From Chryseobacterium gambrini (GTDB taxonomy: Bacteria; Bacteroidota; Bacteroidia; Flavobacteriales; Weeksellaceae), in contig NZ_FTOV01000015.1 in assembly GCF_900156825.1 (NCBI RefSeq), forward strand, positions 1-64,000: a stretch of 64,000 nucleotides of DNA, read 5' to 3'. A program made the translations under genes and the position numbers. Of the stretch, positions 42,370 through 51,466 are shown one piece after another. The notes beneath the pieces were generated by a model. That model saw nothing but the letters and a program-made list of their open reading frames with translations. It was not told the origin of the DNA and did not search any database. Each line of letters starts with the position of its first letter. The first letter of the stretch is position 1.

Positions 42370-43683
42370 TTACTTTTTCTCAGGTACGTAATTGATGATT
42401 ATTCTTTGGTTGGAATTAAGATACTTTTTAGCCGCATTCTGAAGATCCTGTCTTGTAATGCTTCTGTAGATATCAATTTCTTTGTTAATCAGGTTTGTAT
42501 TGCCCATCAAAACGTGGTTGGTTGCCAGTGAAGCAGCAATCCCCTGAATATTGGAATTAGAATTTACAAACTGGTTTTCAAACTGGTTCTGAAGCTTTTG
42601 ATAATCTTCCTCAGAAATTAAAGTCGTCTGCAGTTTTTTGATCTCTGCATCGATGTCCGCCTGCAAAGTAGCCTTTGTGGTTTGTCCCATCGGGATCGCA
42701 AAGAATGCAAAAATACCGTAGTCTTCAAGACCCTGGTTGAAAGCCTGTACCTGAAGCGCTTTTTTATCCTGATCCACTAATTTTTTGTATAAAACAGAAG
42801 ATTTACCGCTGCTTAAATAAGAAGAAAGCATATCTAAAATATAAGCATCTTTCTCCTTGTTACCCGGCGTTCTGTAAGCAAATACATAAGCAGGAAGCTG
42901 AATATTAGGATCTGTAGCCGTTACTTCTTTTTCCTGAGTAATAGGAGCATCTTTCGGGAAATCTTTCGGGTAAACTGTTCCTTTCGGAATTCCTCCGTAG
43001 TATTCCTTAATCCACTTTTTAGTCTGTTCAGGCTTAATGTCTCCCGCTACTACCAAAGTAGCGTTGTTTGGAACATAATACTTTTTATAAAATGCCTGAA
43101 ACTCTTCTAATTTCGCAGCATTAAGATCCTCCATAGAACCGATTGTAGGCCAGTTGTACGGGTGATTGGTAAATAAATTTTTCTGTACTGTTGTGAAAAG
43201 ATTTCCGTAAGGCTGGTTATCCATTCTCAATCTTTTTTCTTCTTTTACAACCTCTCTTTGAGTGTCTACACCCACCTGATTAATCACCGCATGACGCATT
43301 CTTTCAGCCTCCATCCAAAGTCCCAACTGTTCGTTGTTGGATGGGAAAGTCTCATAGTAATACGTTCTGTCGTTCGTAGTATTGGCGTTGTTTTGTCCCC
43401 CGTTTGAAGAAACGATCTTAAACCAGTCACCTCTCTTAATGTTAGGTGTTCCTTCAAATAAAAGATGCTCGAAGAAGTGAGCAAAACCTGTTCTTCCTTT
43501 TACCTCGTCTTTTGCACCTACATGGTACATTACCCCCGTTGTTACAACCGGAGCCGAGTTATCCTGATGAAGAATTACATGAAGACCATTTGGTAAGTCA
43601 TACTCTTCGAATTTAATTTGTTGTGCATTAAGAGCCATTCCGAAGAAAGCCGCTGCAGCAACAGAAAGAAGTCGCTTTTTCAT
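42370..43683 (-). CDS. M16 zinc metallopeptidase, catalytic subunit
   Basis: 437 residues with a signal peptide (MKKRLLSVAAAAFFGMALNAQ). The inverted zinc motif is HFFEH (His69, Glu72, His73) with the third ligand at Glu148/149 in VVKEEKR. It lacks a clear C-terminal R/Y pair, which the downstream gene supplies. Such split M16B pairs resemble mitochondrial processing peptidase alpha/beta and degrade peptides or process exported proteins. It is the first gene of the operon, with promoter boxes at 43713-43745. Confidence 0.92.
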   Translation of the reverse strand: MKKRLLSVAAAAFFGMALNAQQIKFEEYDLPNGLHVILHQDNSAPVVTTGVMYHVGAKDEVKGRTGFAHFFEHLLFEGTPNIKRGDWFKIVSSNGGQNNANTTNDRTYYYETFPSNNEQLGLWMEAERMRHAVINQVGVDTQREVVKEEKRLRMDNQPYGNLFTTVQKNLFTNHPYNWPTIGSMEDLNAAKLEEFQAFYKKYYVPNNATLVVAGDIKPEQTKKWIKEYYGGIPKGTVYPKDFPKDAPITQEKEVTATDPNIQLPAYVFAYRTPGNKEKDAYILDMLSSYLSSGKSSVLYKKLVDQDKKALQVQAFNQGLEDYGIFAFFAIPMGQTTKATLQADIDAEIKKLQTTLISEEDYQKLQNQFENQFVNSNSNIQGIAASLATNHVLMGNTNLINKEIDIYRSITRQDLQNAAKKYLNSNQRIIINYVPEKK

Positions 43684-43712
43684 AAAGTAGAAATTGTTTT
43701 GTCAATTAGTTC

Positions 43713-43745
43713 CAAAAATACATTATTTGTTACATTATTATCAAA
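43713..43745 (-). promoter_or_regulatory. promoter of the M16 operon
   Basis: Minus-strand TTTG (complement of 43742-43745), 21 nt, TATTTTTG (complement of 43713-43720). It is 29 bp before the start codon of the catalytic subunit. Confidence 0.6.
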
Positions 43746-43867
43746 ATAAAATTAGCCTTAAAAGTATTTCTCTGGAATAAAATTATATTATGTTAAAAAG
43801 TGGTATCATATTTTCAGTGAAAGTCTAGAATAACAATTACTTTTGTAAACAAGAAATCATTGTCGTG

Positions 43868-45721
43868 ATGAAAAACTTTTTAGACCAGAATATCTCACTA
43901 GAATCTTTAGTTACCTTATTCAGCCAGGCTCCCGTTGCGATGTCTTTGCTGATGGGAGAAAATTTCATAATAAACAATGCCAATCAGCAGATTCTTGATC
44001 TTTGGGGGAGAGACGCTTCGGTAATCGGGATGCCCCTGTTTGAAGCCCTTCCGGAGATAAAATCGCAGGGACTTTTTGAAATTTTAGATAATGTGTACAA
44101 AACAGGCGAAATATTCAAAGGAAACAAATGGTCTGTTTTTCTGGAAAAATTTGGCAACTACGAAGAACATTTTTTCAACTTTATCTATGCACCCGTTTAC
44201 AGTGATGAACATAAAGTTATCGGGGTAAGTGTTGTAGCCACAGAAGTTACAGAACACGTTATTTCCGAGAAAAAACTTTTAGAAAGTGAGTACCGTTTTG
44301 AAGACCTCATCAGACAATCAGATTATTCTACAGCCATTTATCGCTCAGAAGATTTATACATAGAACTTGCCAACGACAAAATGCTGAGAACGTGGGGGAA
44401 AGATGCTTCCGTGATAGGCAGGAAGCTTGAAGATGCACTTCCCGAACTCGAAGGACAGCCATTTATAGGCTTATTAAAAGACATCTTTAAAACAGGAAAA
44501 ACCTACTCCGCGACAGAAGACCGTGCAGATCTTGTAGTAGATGGTAAACTTCAGACTTTCTACTATAACTTTTCTTATAAGCCGCTTAAAAATTCCAACG
44601 GGGAAGTGTATGCGATTCTTAATATGGCAGTGAATGTTACAGATCTTGTAAAAGCCAGAAAAGAAATACAGGAAAGTGAAAGAAAATACCGCGATCTGGC
44701 AGATTCTATGCCTCAGTTTGTCTGGACTTGCGACAGACATGGCAAAATAACCTATATGAATGATAATTGGTACAAATACATGAAGTTCAGCAAAGAAGAA
44801 GATGCCAATGAAGCCATTAAAAAAGTCATAAGACCCGAAGTTTATCCGAATATTATAAAAATATGGGAAGAAAGTGTAAACACAGGAAAACCATTTGAAG
44901 TGGAATACGAATTTTCAGATCCTCAGAATCCGGATGTTTACAGATGGTTTTTGGGAAGGGCAGTAGCCAGTTTTGATCCGGACGGAGAAATAAACCAATG
45001 GATCGGAACCTTCACCGATATAGATGATTTCAAGCAATTGCAGACCCAGAAAGATAATTTCTTGGGCATCGCAAGTCACGAGCTTAAAACACCGCTTACC
45101 AGTTTAAAGCTCTACACCCAGTTTATTGAAATGAATCTTAACAAACAGGGCGATTATAAAAATGCAGAGGTGGCAAAGAGAATGAACGATCAGATTGATA
45201 AACTGACGGAGCTTGTGAATGATCTTCTGGATGTTACCAAAATTCAGAAAGGACAGATCCAGCTCAATGAGTCTGAGTTTGATTTTGATCAGCTTGTAGA
45301 AGACGTTATTGTGGAACAGCAGATGACGGCGAGACACAAAATTATATTCAATAAAAGCGAGATTGGAAAAGTAACCGCAGACAGACACCGTATTTCTCAG
45401 GTAATGAGCAACCTCATCAGTAATGCCATTAAATATTCTCCTGATGCAGATGAAATTGTGGTTTCTACCCAGATAAAAGACGACATGATCAATTTCAGTG
45501 TCAAAGATTTCGGGATCGGAATTCCGGAAGACAAACAGCATAAAGTTTTTGAGCAATATTACCGGGTAAGCGGAACAAAAGAACATACCTTTCCGGGTTT
45601 AGGATTAGGACTTTACATCTCCTCGGAAATCATCAAAAGGACAGGCGGAAAAATTTATGTTCACTCCGTAGAAGGAAAGGGGTCTGATTTTTGCTTCGAA
45701 ATACCTAAAATTAAAATATAA
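43868..45721 (+). CDS. soluble PAS-PAS-PAS sensor histidine kinase
   Basis: 617 residues from the ATG at 43868; a GTG codon directly before it is not needed. No membrane segment. Three PAS units lie at about 12-125, 140-260 and 270-390; the first two share the odd repeated sentence RDASVIGMPLFEALPE / KDASVIGRKLEDALPE. His404 is in FLGIASHELKTPLTSLK, and the ATPase domain has SNLISNAIKYS, VKDFGIGIP and GLGLGLYIS. It probably senses a cytoplasmic ligand or redox state. Its receiver partner three bases downstream is interrupted by a stop codon. TACTTTTG at 43838-43845 may be the -7 element. Confidence 0.92.
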   Translation: MKNFLDQNISLESLVTLFSQAPVAMSLLMGENFIINNANQQILDLWGRDASVIGMPLFEALPEIKSQGLFEILDNVYKTGEIFKGNKWSVFLEKFGNYEEHFFNFIYAPVYSDEHKVIGVSVVATEVTEHVISEKKLLESEYRFEDLIRQSDYSTAIYRSEDLYIELANDKMLRTWGKDASVIGRKLEDALPELEGQPFIGLLKDIFKTGKTYSATEDRADLVVDGKLQTFYYNFSYKPLKNSNGEVYAILNMAVNVTDLVKARKEIQESERKYRDLADSMPQFVWTCDRHGKITYMNDNWYKYMKFSKEEDANEAIKKVIRPEVYPNIIKIWEESVNTGKPFEVEYEFSDPQNPDVYRWFLGRAVASFDPDGEINQWIGTFTDIDDFKQLQTQKDNFLGIASHELKTPLTSLKLYTQFIEMNLNKQGDYKNAEVAKRMNDQIDKLTELVNDLLDVTKIQKGQIQLNESEFDFDQLVEDVIVEQQMTARHKIIFNKSEIGKVTADRHRISQVMSNLISNAIKYSPDADEIVVSTQIKDDMINFSVKDFGIGIPEDKQHKVFEQYYRVSGTKEHTFPGLGLGLYISSEIIKRTGGKIYVHSVEGKGSDFCFEIPKIKI

Positions 45722-45724
45722 AAC

Positions 45725-46087
45725 ATGTCTACACAAATTTTAGTCTTGGATGATAGTCCTGCAATTGTTGATTCTATTGAAATGATGATGGAGCTTGAAG
45801 GACTTACTGTTGCCAAGTTCTATAAAGGATAGGATATGCTCGATGCACTGAATACACAGCCAAAACCGGATGTTATCCTCATGGATATGTGGCTTTCCGG
45901 AGAAGATGGAAGAGATATATGCAGAACCATAAGAGCCGATGAAAATTTAAAAGATATTCCGGTGCTTATTATGTCCGCAAGCCGAGGACTGGAGCAGTCT
46001 GCGCTCGATGCGGGAGCCAATGATTTTATCGCAAAACCTTTCGACATGGGAGATATGATTTCCCGTGTGAGAACGTATATCAAATAA
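45725..46087 (+). pseudogene. single-domain response regulator interrupted by an in-frame TAG
   Basis: The gene starts at ATG 45725 (MSTQILVLDDSPAIVDSIE) three bases after the kinase stop. Codon 36 is TAG (45830-45832), directly after FYKG, and the same frame continues as DMLDALNTQ, phospho-acceptor Asp54 in VILMDMWLSG, MSASRG and the conserved Lys in DFIAKPFD, ending at TAA 46085-46087. Without the stop this is a complete 120-residue CheY-like receiver. A CAG to TAG change would explain it. Restart at ATG 45836 would lack the N-terminal acidic pair and be inactive. Sequencing error or strain-specific loss are both possible. Confidence 0.85.
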
Positions 46088-46120
46088 AAACAGATTTTCT
46101 TGAAACATCAAAATCCAAAA

Positions 46121-46151
46121 TTTGAATTCTCCATATAATACACTAATTTTG
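46121..46151 (+). promoter_or_regulatory. promoter of pcrA, exact Bacteroidota consensus
   Basis: TTTG at 46121-46124, 19 nt, TAATTTTG at 46144-46151. It lies 23 bp before the ATG at 46175, and its last base is the G of a GTG codon that could otherwise be mistaken for the start. Confidence 0.8.
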
Positions 46152-46174
46152 TGTTCCCAAAAATTTTTTGCAGC

Positions 46175-48508
46175 ATGGAGGATTATCTGAAAGGACTGAA
46201 TGAATCACAATACGAAGCCGTTACCACATTACAGGGACCATTAATGGTTCTTGCAGGAGCGGGTTCCGGAAAAACGCGTGTACTTACCATGCGTATTGCC
46301 CATCTCATTACCAACGGAATAGATCCTTTTAATATTTTGGCGCTTACCTTTACCAATAAGGCAGCAAAAGAAATGAAAGAACGTATTGCAAAAGTAGTGG
46401 GACAGAGCAATGCAAGAAGTCTCTGGATGGGAACTTTCCACTCTGTTTTTGCAAGAATTCTGAGAAATGAGGCACATTATCTCGGCTATCCTTCCAATTT
46501 TACCATTTACGATCAGCAGGATGCATTAAATGTCATCAAAAAAGTGTTGAAAGACATGAATATTGATGCCGATCTGTATAAACCCAAAAAAGTTCAGGCA
46601 AGAATTTCGACATATAAAAACAACCTCATCACCGTAAAAGCTTATTTCAACAATCCTGAATTGATGGAAGCCGATGAAAAAGCCAATATGAAATTTATCG
46701 GGCAGATTTACCAGCGGTATGTAGAGCAGTGCTTCAAAAACGGATCGATGGATTTTGACGATTTGCTGTTAAAAACCAACGAATTGTTAACCCGTTTCCC
46801 TGAAGTGTTAGCAAAATATCAGGACAGATTCAGATACATTCTTGTGGATGAGTATCAGGATACCAACCATTCTCAGTATTTAATCGTAAAAGCTTTAGCC
46901 TCAAAATTTGAAAATATTTGTGTCGTAGGAGATGATGCACAGTCCATTTATTCCTTCCGTGGTGCGAATATCTATAATATTTTGAACTTTAAAAAAGACT
47001 ATCCGGATGCAATGACGGTAGCTTTGGAGCAGAATTACCGTTCTACCCAGAATATTGTGAACGCAGCAAATGCAGTGATTGCGAAAAACCTTCAGCAGTT
47101 CAAGAAAAATGTTTTCAGCGAAAATGAAGAAGGAGAGAAAATCAAAGTATACCGCTCCCTTTCCGATGCCGATGAAGCGAATTTCGTAGCCGGAAACATC
47201 TGGGAAACCAGAAACCGTGAGCAGAGAAAATACAGCGATTTTGCCATTTTATACAGAACCAACTCTCAGACGCGTGCTTTTGAAGATGCGCTGAGAAGAA
47301 AAAATATTCCTTACAAAGTCTACGGAGGACTCTCTTTCTACCAGAGAAAAGAAGTAAAAGATCTCATCGCTTATCTGAGGCTTTTAGTCAATGAAAACGA
47401 TTCTGAAGCGTTGATGAGAATCATTAATTATCCGGCAAGAGGAATTGGAGAAACCACCCAGAATAAATTGGTTGTTTTTGCAGATGCACAGAATGTTGCC
47501 GTTTCAAAAGTTTTGGATAATTTACCGATGTATGCGCCGCATTTAGGCTTAAACAACGGGGTTTTAAATAAACTGAACGACTTCTGGTCGATGATCAAAG
47601 CATTTCAGGTACTGCTGAAAACGGAAACTGCGTACAGCGTTGCGATGGAAGTGGCGAAACGAAGCGGACTGATTAAATTTTTAAAAGACGATCAGACTCC
47701 CGAAGGAATTTCCCGTGTAGAAAACGTTCAGGAATTAATGAACTCGATGCAGGGATTCATTGAAGAGCAGATGCAGCTGGAAGACGGAGATCCGAGCTTA
47801 CCGAATTTCCTTGAAAACATTGCCCTTTCTGCCGATACGCAGGATAAAAACAATGAAGAGGATATGGTATCGTTAATGACGATCCACCTTTCAAAAGGTC
47901 TTGAATTTCCTGTTGTACATTTGGTGGGGCTTGAAGAAAACCTTTTCCCGAGCTTTATGAGTTCTTCCACAAGAGAAGATCTGGAAGAAGAAAGACGTCT
48001 CTTCTATGTTGCTTTAACGAGAGCCGAAAAGCAGGTGTTTTTCTCTTATGCCGTTTCACGTTTCCAGTGGGGGAAAATTACCGATGCGGAACCTTCAAGA
48101 TTTTTAAGTGAAATAGATGAAGAATATATCGAATTTGTAAATCCTGCAATTGAAAAACGTTTTATCAACAATTCCGGCATCAAATCCAATATTTTTGATG
48201 AACATCCTTCCGAAATGAGAAGTTTCAAAAAAGTGGAAAAGAAAACCATCGAAAGAAGCGACAGCTCAAAACCGATTGCAGAGCCCCGCAAACTGAAACC
48301 TGTAAGTACGGCAAAAATCATCAATCCGAGCGGAGCTTCTTCTCAGGATATTGAAGTCGGCGATAAAGTAAGACACGACCGTTTCGGAATCGGAGAAGTA
48401 ACTTTCCTCGACGGAACTGATCCTCAGAATATCAAAGCCAAAGTAGTCTTTCAGCATGAAGGCGAGAAAAATCTTATCCTGAAATACGCGAAACTAACAA
48501 AGATTTAA
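46175..48508 (+). CDS. pcrA: UvrD/PcrA-family ATP-dependent DNA helicase
   Basis: 777 residues from the ATG at 46175; a GTG at 46151 is in the promoter. Superfamily 1A motifs are intact: Q motif LNESQYEAV, Walker A GAGSGKTR, motif Ia LTFTNKAAKEM, motif II VDEYQDTN, motif III GDDAQSIYSFRGA, motif IV EQNYRST, motif V TIHLSKGLEFP and motif VI VALTRAEK. The C-terminal Tudor-like domain (IEVGDKVRHDRFGIGEV) is that of PcrA, which contacts RNA polymerase and the replication machinery. It unwinds DNA 3' to 5' in repair and conflict resolution. Confidence 0.95.
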   Translation: MEDYLKGLNESQYEAVTTLQGPLMVLAGAGSGKTRVLTMRIAHLITNGIDPFNILALTFTNKAAKEMKERIAKVVGQSNARSLWMGTFHSVFARILRNEAHYLGYPSNFTIYDQQDALNVIKKVLKDMNIDADLYKPKKVQARISTYKNNLITVKAYFNNPELMEADEKANMKFIGQIYQRYVEQCFKNGSMDFDDLLLKTNELLTRFPEVLAKYQDRFRYILVDEYQDTNHSQYLIVKALASKFENICVVGDDAQSIYSFRGANIYNILNFKKDYPDAMTVALEQNYRSTQNIVNAANAVIAKNLQQFKKNVFSENEEGEKIKVYRSLSDADEANFVAGNIWETRNREQRKYSDFAILYRTNSQTRAFEDALRRKNIPYKVYGGLSFYQRKEVKDLIAYLRLLVNENDSEALMRIINYPARGIGETTQNKLVVFADAQNVAVSKVLDNLPMYAPHLGLNNGVLNKLNDFWSMIKAFQVLLKTETAYSVAMEVAKRSGLIKFLKDDQTPEGISRVENVQELMNSMQGFIEEQMQLEDGDPSLPNFLENIALSADTQDKNNEEDMVSLMTIHLSKGLEFPVVHLVGLEENLFPSFMSSSTREDLEEERRLFYVALTRAEKQVFFSYAVSRFQWGKITDAEPSRFLSEIDEEYIEFVNPAIEKRFINNSGIKSNIFDEHPSEMRSFKKVEKKTIERSDSSKPIAEPRKLKPVSTAKIINPSGASSQDIEVGDKVRHDRFGIGEVTFLDGTDPQNIKAKVVFQHEGEKNLILKYAKLTKI

Positions 48509-48564
48509 AAATTCATTTCAATTTAAAAAAATAGAAGATGATAATATTCATTTTCTATATTCTT

Positions 48565-48589
48565 TTAGTCTATTAATTTTGTAGACTAA
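48565..48589 (+). promoter_or_regulatory. operator-like palindrome overlapping the TonB receptor promoter
   Basis: TTAGTCTA (48565-48572) and TAGACTAA (48582-48589) are perfect 8-bp inverted repeats with a 9-bp spacer that contains the -33 TTTG. A dimeric repressor bound here would mask the -33 element. The sequence does not look like a textbook Fur box, so the regulator is unidentified. Confidence 0.5.
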
Positions 48590-48608
48590 TAAATATAATT
48601 TACATTTG
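48578..48608 (+). promoter_or_regulatory. promoter of the TonB receptor gene, exact Bacteroidota consensus
   Basis: TTTG at 48578-48581, 19 nt, TACATTTG at 48601-48608. It lies 34 bp before the ATG. Confidence 0.8.
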
Positions 48609-48642
48609 CACTTTTAAAACATGAATTTAAAGTGAGGAATGT

Positions 48643-51363
48643 ATGAAGAATAAAAAAACTATTTTTTCGGCATCGGTATTATTTTTCCTGGGAACATTTG
48701 CGTACGCACAGGAAAAAGATACAGTAAAAACAAACAACTTAGAGGAAGTTGTTATTTTAGGATCAAGAGGCGGAGCAAGGTCTAAAGTAGACAGCCCGGT
48801 TCCGGTGGACGTTTTCAATATCAAAGAATCTTCGGTTATTTTACCGCAAACAAACGTCGCACAAATCCTTAATTTTATTGCACCGTCATTTACATCAACC
48901 ATACAAACGAATGCAGACGGAACCGATCATTTGGATCCTGCACAGCTCAGAGGGTTGGGGCCCGATCAGGTTTTGGTTCTTGTGAATGGAAAAAGAAGAC
49001 ACACTTCGGCGTTAGTCAATGTAAACGGATCTCCCGGAAGAGGAACAGTAGGAACCGATCTTAATGCCATTCCGTCTTTTGCCATTAATAAGATTGAAGT
49101 TTTAAGAGACGGTGCTTCTGCGCAGTACGGTTCGGACGCTATTGCAGGAGTGATCAATTTAGGACTGAAAAGAGATACCGGAAAACTGACGGGACAACTA
49201 AGCTACGGAGGAAATCTTACCCCTACAGCCAACGATCATACAGGAGATTTTGACGGACAGAATATTCAGGTAGACCTTAACTACGGAAATAAAATCGGGA
49301 AGAAAGGCGGATTTTACAACATTACGTGGACATCCCAGTTCAGAAATCCTACCTACAGAGCGGGAACAGAAAGCGGAAACATTTTCAATGCTTACAACGC
49401 GATTGAACAGCGTGCTTTAAATAACGGCGTGAATCTTTCATCCCTTTTCACGAATATTAACAATACTCCGAATTCCCAACAGATCATCAATTATATTCAT
49501 CAGTATGCGCAGGAAGTCAATTATTTTTCTCCGACGTTACAGAACCAGATTCAGTCGGCGAATACAATTTCCGCATTACAGGGAATTTTAAATACGAATG
49601 TGACGGATCAGGAGCTGGCTTACAGAGGTTTGTCAAGAAAAGATTTCAATATGCAGGTGGGACAGTCTAAACTGAATAACCATCAGCTTTTTGCTAATGT
49701 AGAAGTTCCGCTGAACGACAACTGGAAAGTTTATACTTTTGGCGGATACAGCTTCAGACACGGAACTTCGGGAGGATTTTTCAGAAGACCTAACCAAAGC
49801 AGAACATTTACAGGATTGTATCCCAACGGTTATCTGCCGCAGATCGGAACAGACATTCAGGATCTTTCGCTTTCCGCAGGAATTAAAGGAGACTGGAAAG
49901 GCTGGAATATCGATTTCAGCAATACTTTCGGGCAGAATTCTTTCAGTTATGATATTAAAAATACCGGAAATACCTCTTTAAGATTCAATTCTCCGAATGA
50001 ATTTGATGCAGGAGGTTTAAGATTTTCCCAAAATACAATCAATTTAGATTTTTCAAAGAAATATGATGTCTGGAGCGGAATCAACGTTGCCTTTGGAGCA
50101 GAACACCGTTACGAAAATTTTAAAATAACAGCAGGAGAAGAAGCATCTTACGCTACGTATGATGTTTCCGGAAATCTCTGGACCGGAAATACAGTTCGTC
50201 CCACCGACTTTTTCGGCGCTTCGCTTCCGGGAGGTTCTCAGGTTTTTAGTGGATTTAAACCAGAAAACGCAGTAAATAAAAACCGACAGGCAATTGCGGG
50301 ATATGCAGATGTTGAATTCAATTTTACCAACTGGTTATTGGCAGATGCAGCCGTGAGATATGAAAATTATTCAGATTTCGGTTCTACATTCAATTATAAA
50401 CTGGCTTCAAGAATCAAAGTAAATAAAGACCTTAATTTCAGATTTGCGGGTTCTACAGGATTCAGAGCGCCTTCCATTCATCAGATTTATTATAATGTAA
50501 CATCAACTTTGTTTACGAACGGACAGCTTCTGGAAGTGGGAACATTCAGCAACGATTCCGAAATCGCCAATTTGTTGGGAATTCCAAGTCTGAAACAGGA
50601 AACTTCAAAATCTGCAAGTGTAGGATTTACCTATAAAATTCCTTCAGCAAAACTTACGCTTACTGCAGACGGATATTTCATCAGAATTGATAACAGGATT
50701 CTGCTTACCGGTCAGTTCGCAAGATCTGCCGTTTCTCCGGCAGCGCAGCTGATCTACGATGCCGCAAGAGTAAATGCCGTACAGCTTTTTACCAACGCCA
50801 TAGATACGGAAACCAGAGGATTGGATATTGTTCTTACACATAATGTAAAATTTTCAAACATCAAACTGGATAATAATTTTGCGATCAATCTTAACCGGAC
50901 CAGAAAAGTCGGAGCCATCCATTCATCCGGATTATTACAGTCTTCAAATCTGGAAAATGTTTATTTTTCCGAAGCATCGAGAGTGTATCTGGAAGAAGCG
51001 GTTCCCAGAGTAAAAGCCAGCTTATCCAATCAGATTACTTGGGGAGATGCTATTTTCTATCTTAGAAATACCTACTTCGGAAAGGTAACGAGCGCCGATA
51101 TTATCGATGCAAACGGAGACGGTGTCATTTCTCCGAACGAACATCAGGAAATTACAGATAAAATCATTACCGATGTTTCTCTGGCTTATCAGTTTACCAA
51201 AAATATAGGACTTACCGTTGGTGTCAATAACCTATTTGATATTTACCCAACGAAAAACCTTCCTGCTTCTTCCAATAACGATCAGTTTATTTATTCAAGA
51301 TCAACTTCACAGTTTGGGCAGAACGGAAGATTTGTATTCTCAAGACTTAACTTTAATTTTTAA
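48643..51363 (+). CDS. TonB-dependent outer-membrane receptor
   Basis: 906 residues with a signal peptide (MKNKKTIFSASVLFFLGTFAYAQ). The plug domain follows: VVILGSRGG, QLRGLGPDQVLVLVNGKRRH and KIEVLRDGASAQYGSDAIAGVIN, all classical plug motifs. The barrel ends in the FSRLNFNF C-terminal aromatic strand needed for outer-membrane assembly. No carboxypeptidase-like SusC extension and no SusD neighbour, so uptake of a siderophore, cofactor or small peptide is more likely than of a glycan. Its promoter overlaps an operator-like palindrome, implying regulation by a nutrient-sensing repressor. A terminator follows 27 bp after the stop. Confidence 0.94.
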   Translation: MKNKKTIFSASVLFFLGTFAYAQEKDTVKTNNLEEVVILGSRGGARSKVDSPVPVDVFNIKESSVILPQTNVAQILNFIAPSFTSTIQTNADGTDHLDPAQLRGLGPDQVLVLVNGKRRHTSALVNVNGSPGRGTVGTDLNAIPSFAINKIEVLRDGASAQYGSDAIAGVINLGLKRDTGKLTGQLSYGGNLTPTANDHTGDFDGQNIQVDLNYGNKIGKKGGFYNITWTSQFRNPTYRAGTESGNIFNAYNAIEQRALNNGVNLSSLFTNINNTPNSQQIINYIHQYAQEVNYFSPTLQNQIQSANTISALQGILNTNVTDQELAYRGLSRKDFNMQVGQSKLNNHQLFANVEVPLNDNWKVYTFGGYSFRHGTSGGFFRRPNQSRTFTGLYPNGYLPQIGTDIQDLSLSAGIKGDWKGWNIDFSNTFGQNSFSYDIKNTGNTSLRFNSPNEFDAGGLRFSQNTINLDFSKKYDVWSGINVAFGAEHRYENFKITAGEEASYATYDVSGNLWTGNTVRPTDFFGASLPGGSQVFSGFKPENAVNKNRQAIAGYADVEFNFTNWLLADAAVRYENYSDFGSTFNYKLASRIKVNKDLNFRFAGSTGFRAPSIHQIYYNVTSTLFTNGQLLEVGTFSNDSEIANLLGIPSLKQETSKSASVGFTYKIPSAKLTLTADGYFIRIDNRILLTGQFARSAVSPAAQLIYDAARVNAVQLFTNAIDTETRGLDIVLTHNVKFSNIKLDNNFAINLNRTRKVGAIHSSGLLQSSNLENVYFSEASRVYLEEAVPRVKASLSNQITWGDAIFYLRNTYFGKVTSADIIDANGDGVISPNEHQEITDKIITDVSLAYQFTKNIGLTVGVNNLFDIYPTKNLPASSNNDQFIYSRSTSQFGQNGRFVFSRLNFNF

Positions 51364-51390
51364 GTAATTTTTTTAATTCTCAATCTGAAA

Positions 51391-51420
51391 TGAATCCGGT
51401 TTTTCCGGGTTCATTTTTTA
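51391..51420 (+). terminator. terminator of the TonB receptor gene
   Basis: TGAATCCGG and CCGGGTTCA (one G-T pair) around a five-T loop, followed by six T. Confidence 0.88.
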
Positions 51421-51466
51421 TTTGGCTGAAAGACAATTTGTATCTTTAAACCATAAAAGTTATACA

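Noticed and set aside
45830..45832. In-frame TAG considered as programmed recoding
   Set aside because: No downstream stimulatory structure is evident and no reason for recoding a simple receiver; mutation or base-calling error is simpler.
46151..46174. GTG start for the PcrA helicase
   Set aside because: The GTG is the last base of the -7 box plus two; ATG 46175 gives the family's usual N-terminus.
48643..51363. SusC-type glycan receptor
   Set aside because: No carboxypeptidase-like N-terminal extension and no SusD gene beside it.
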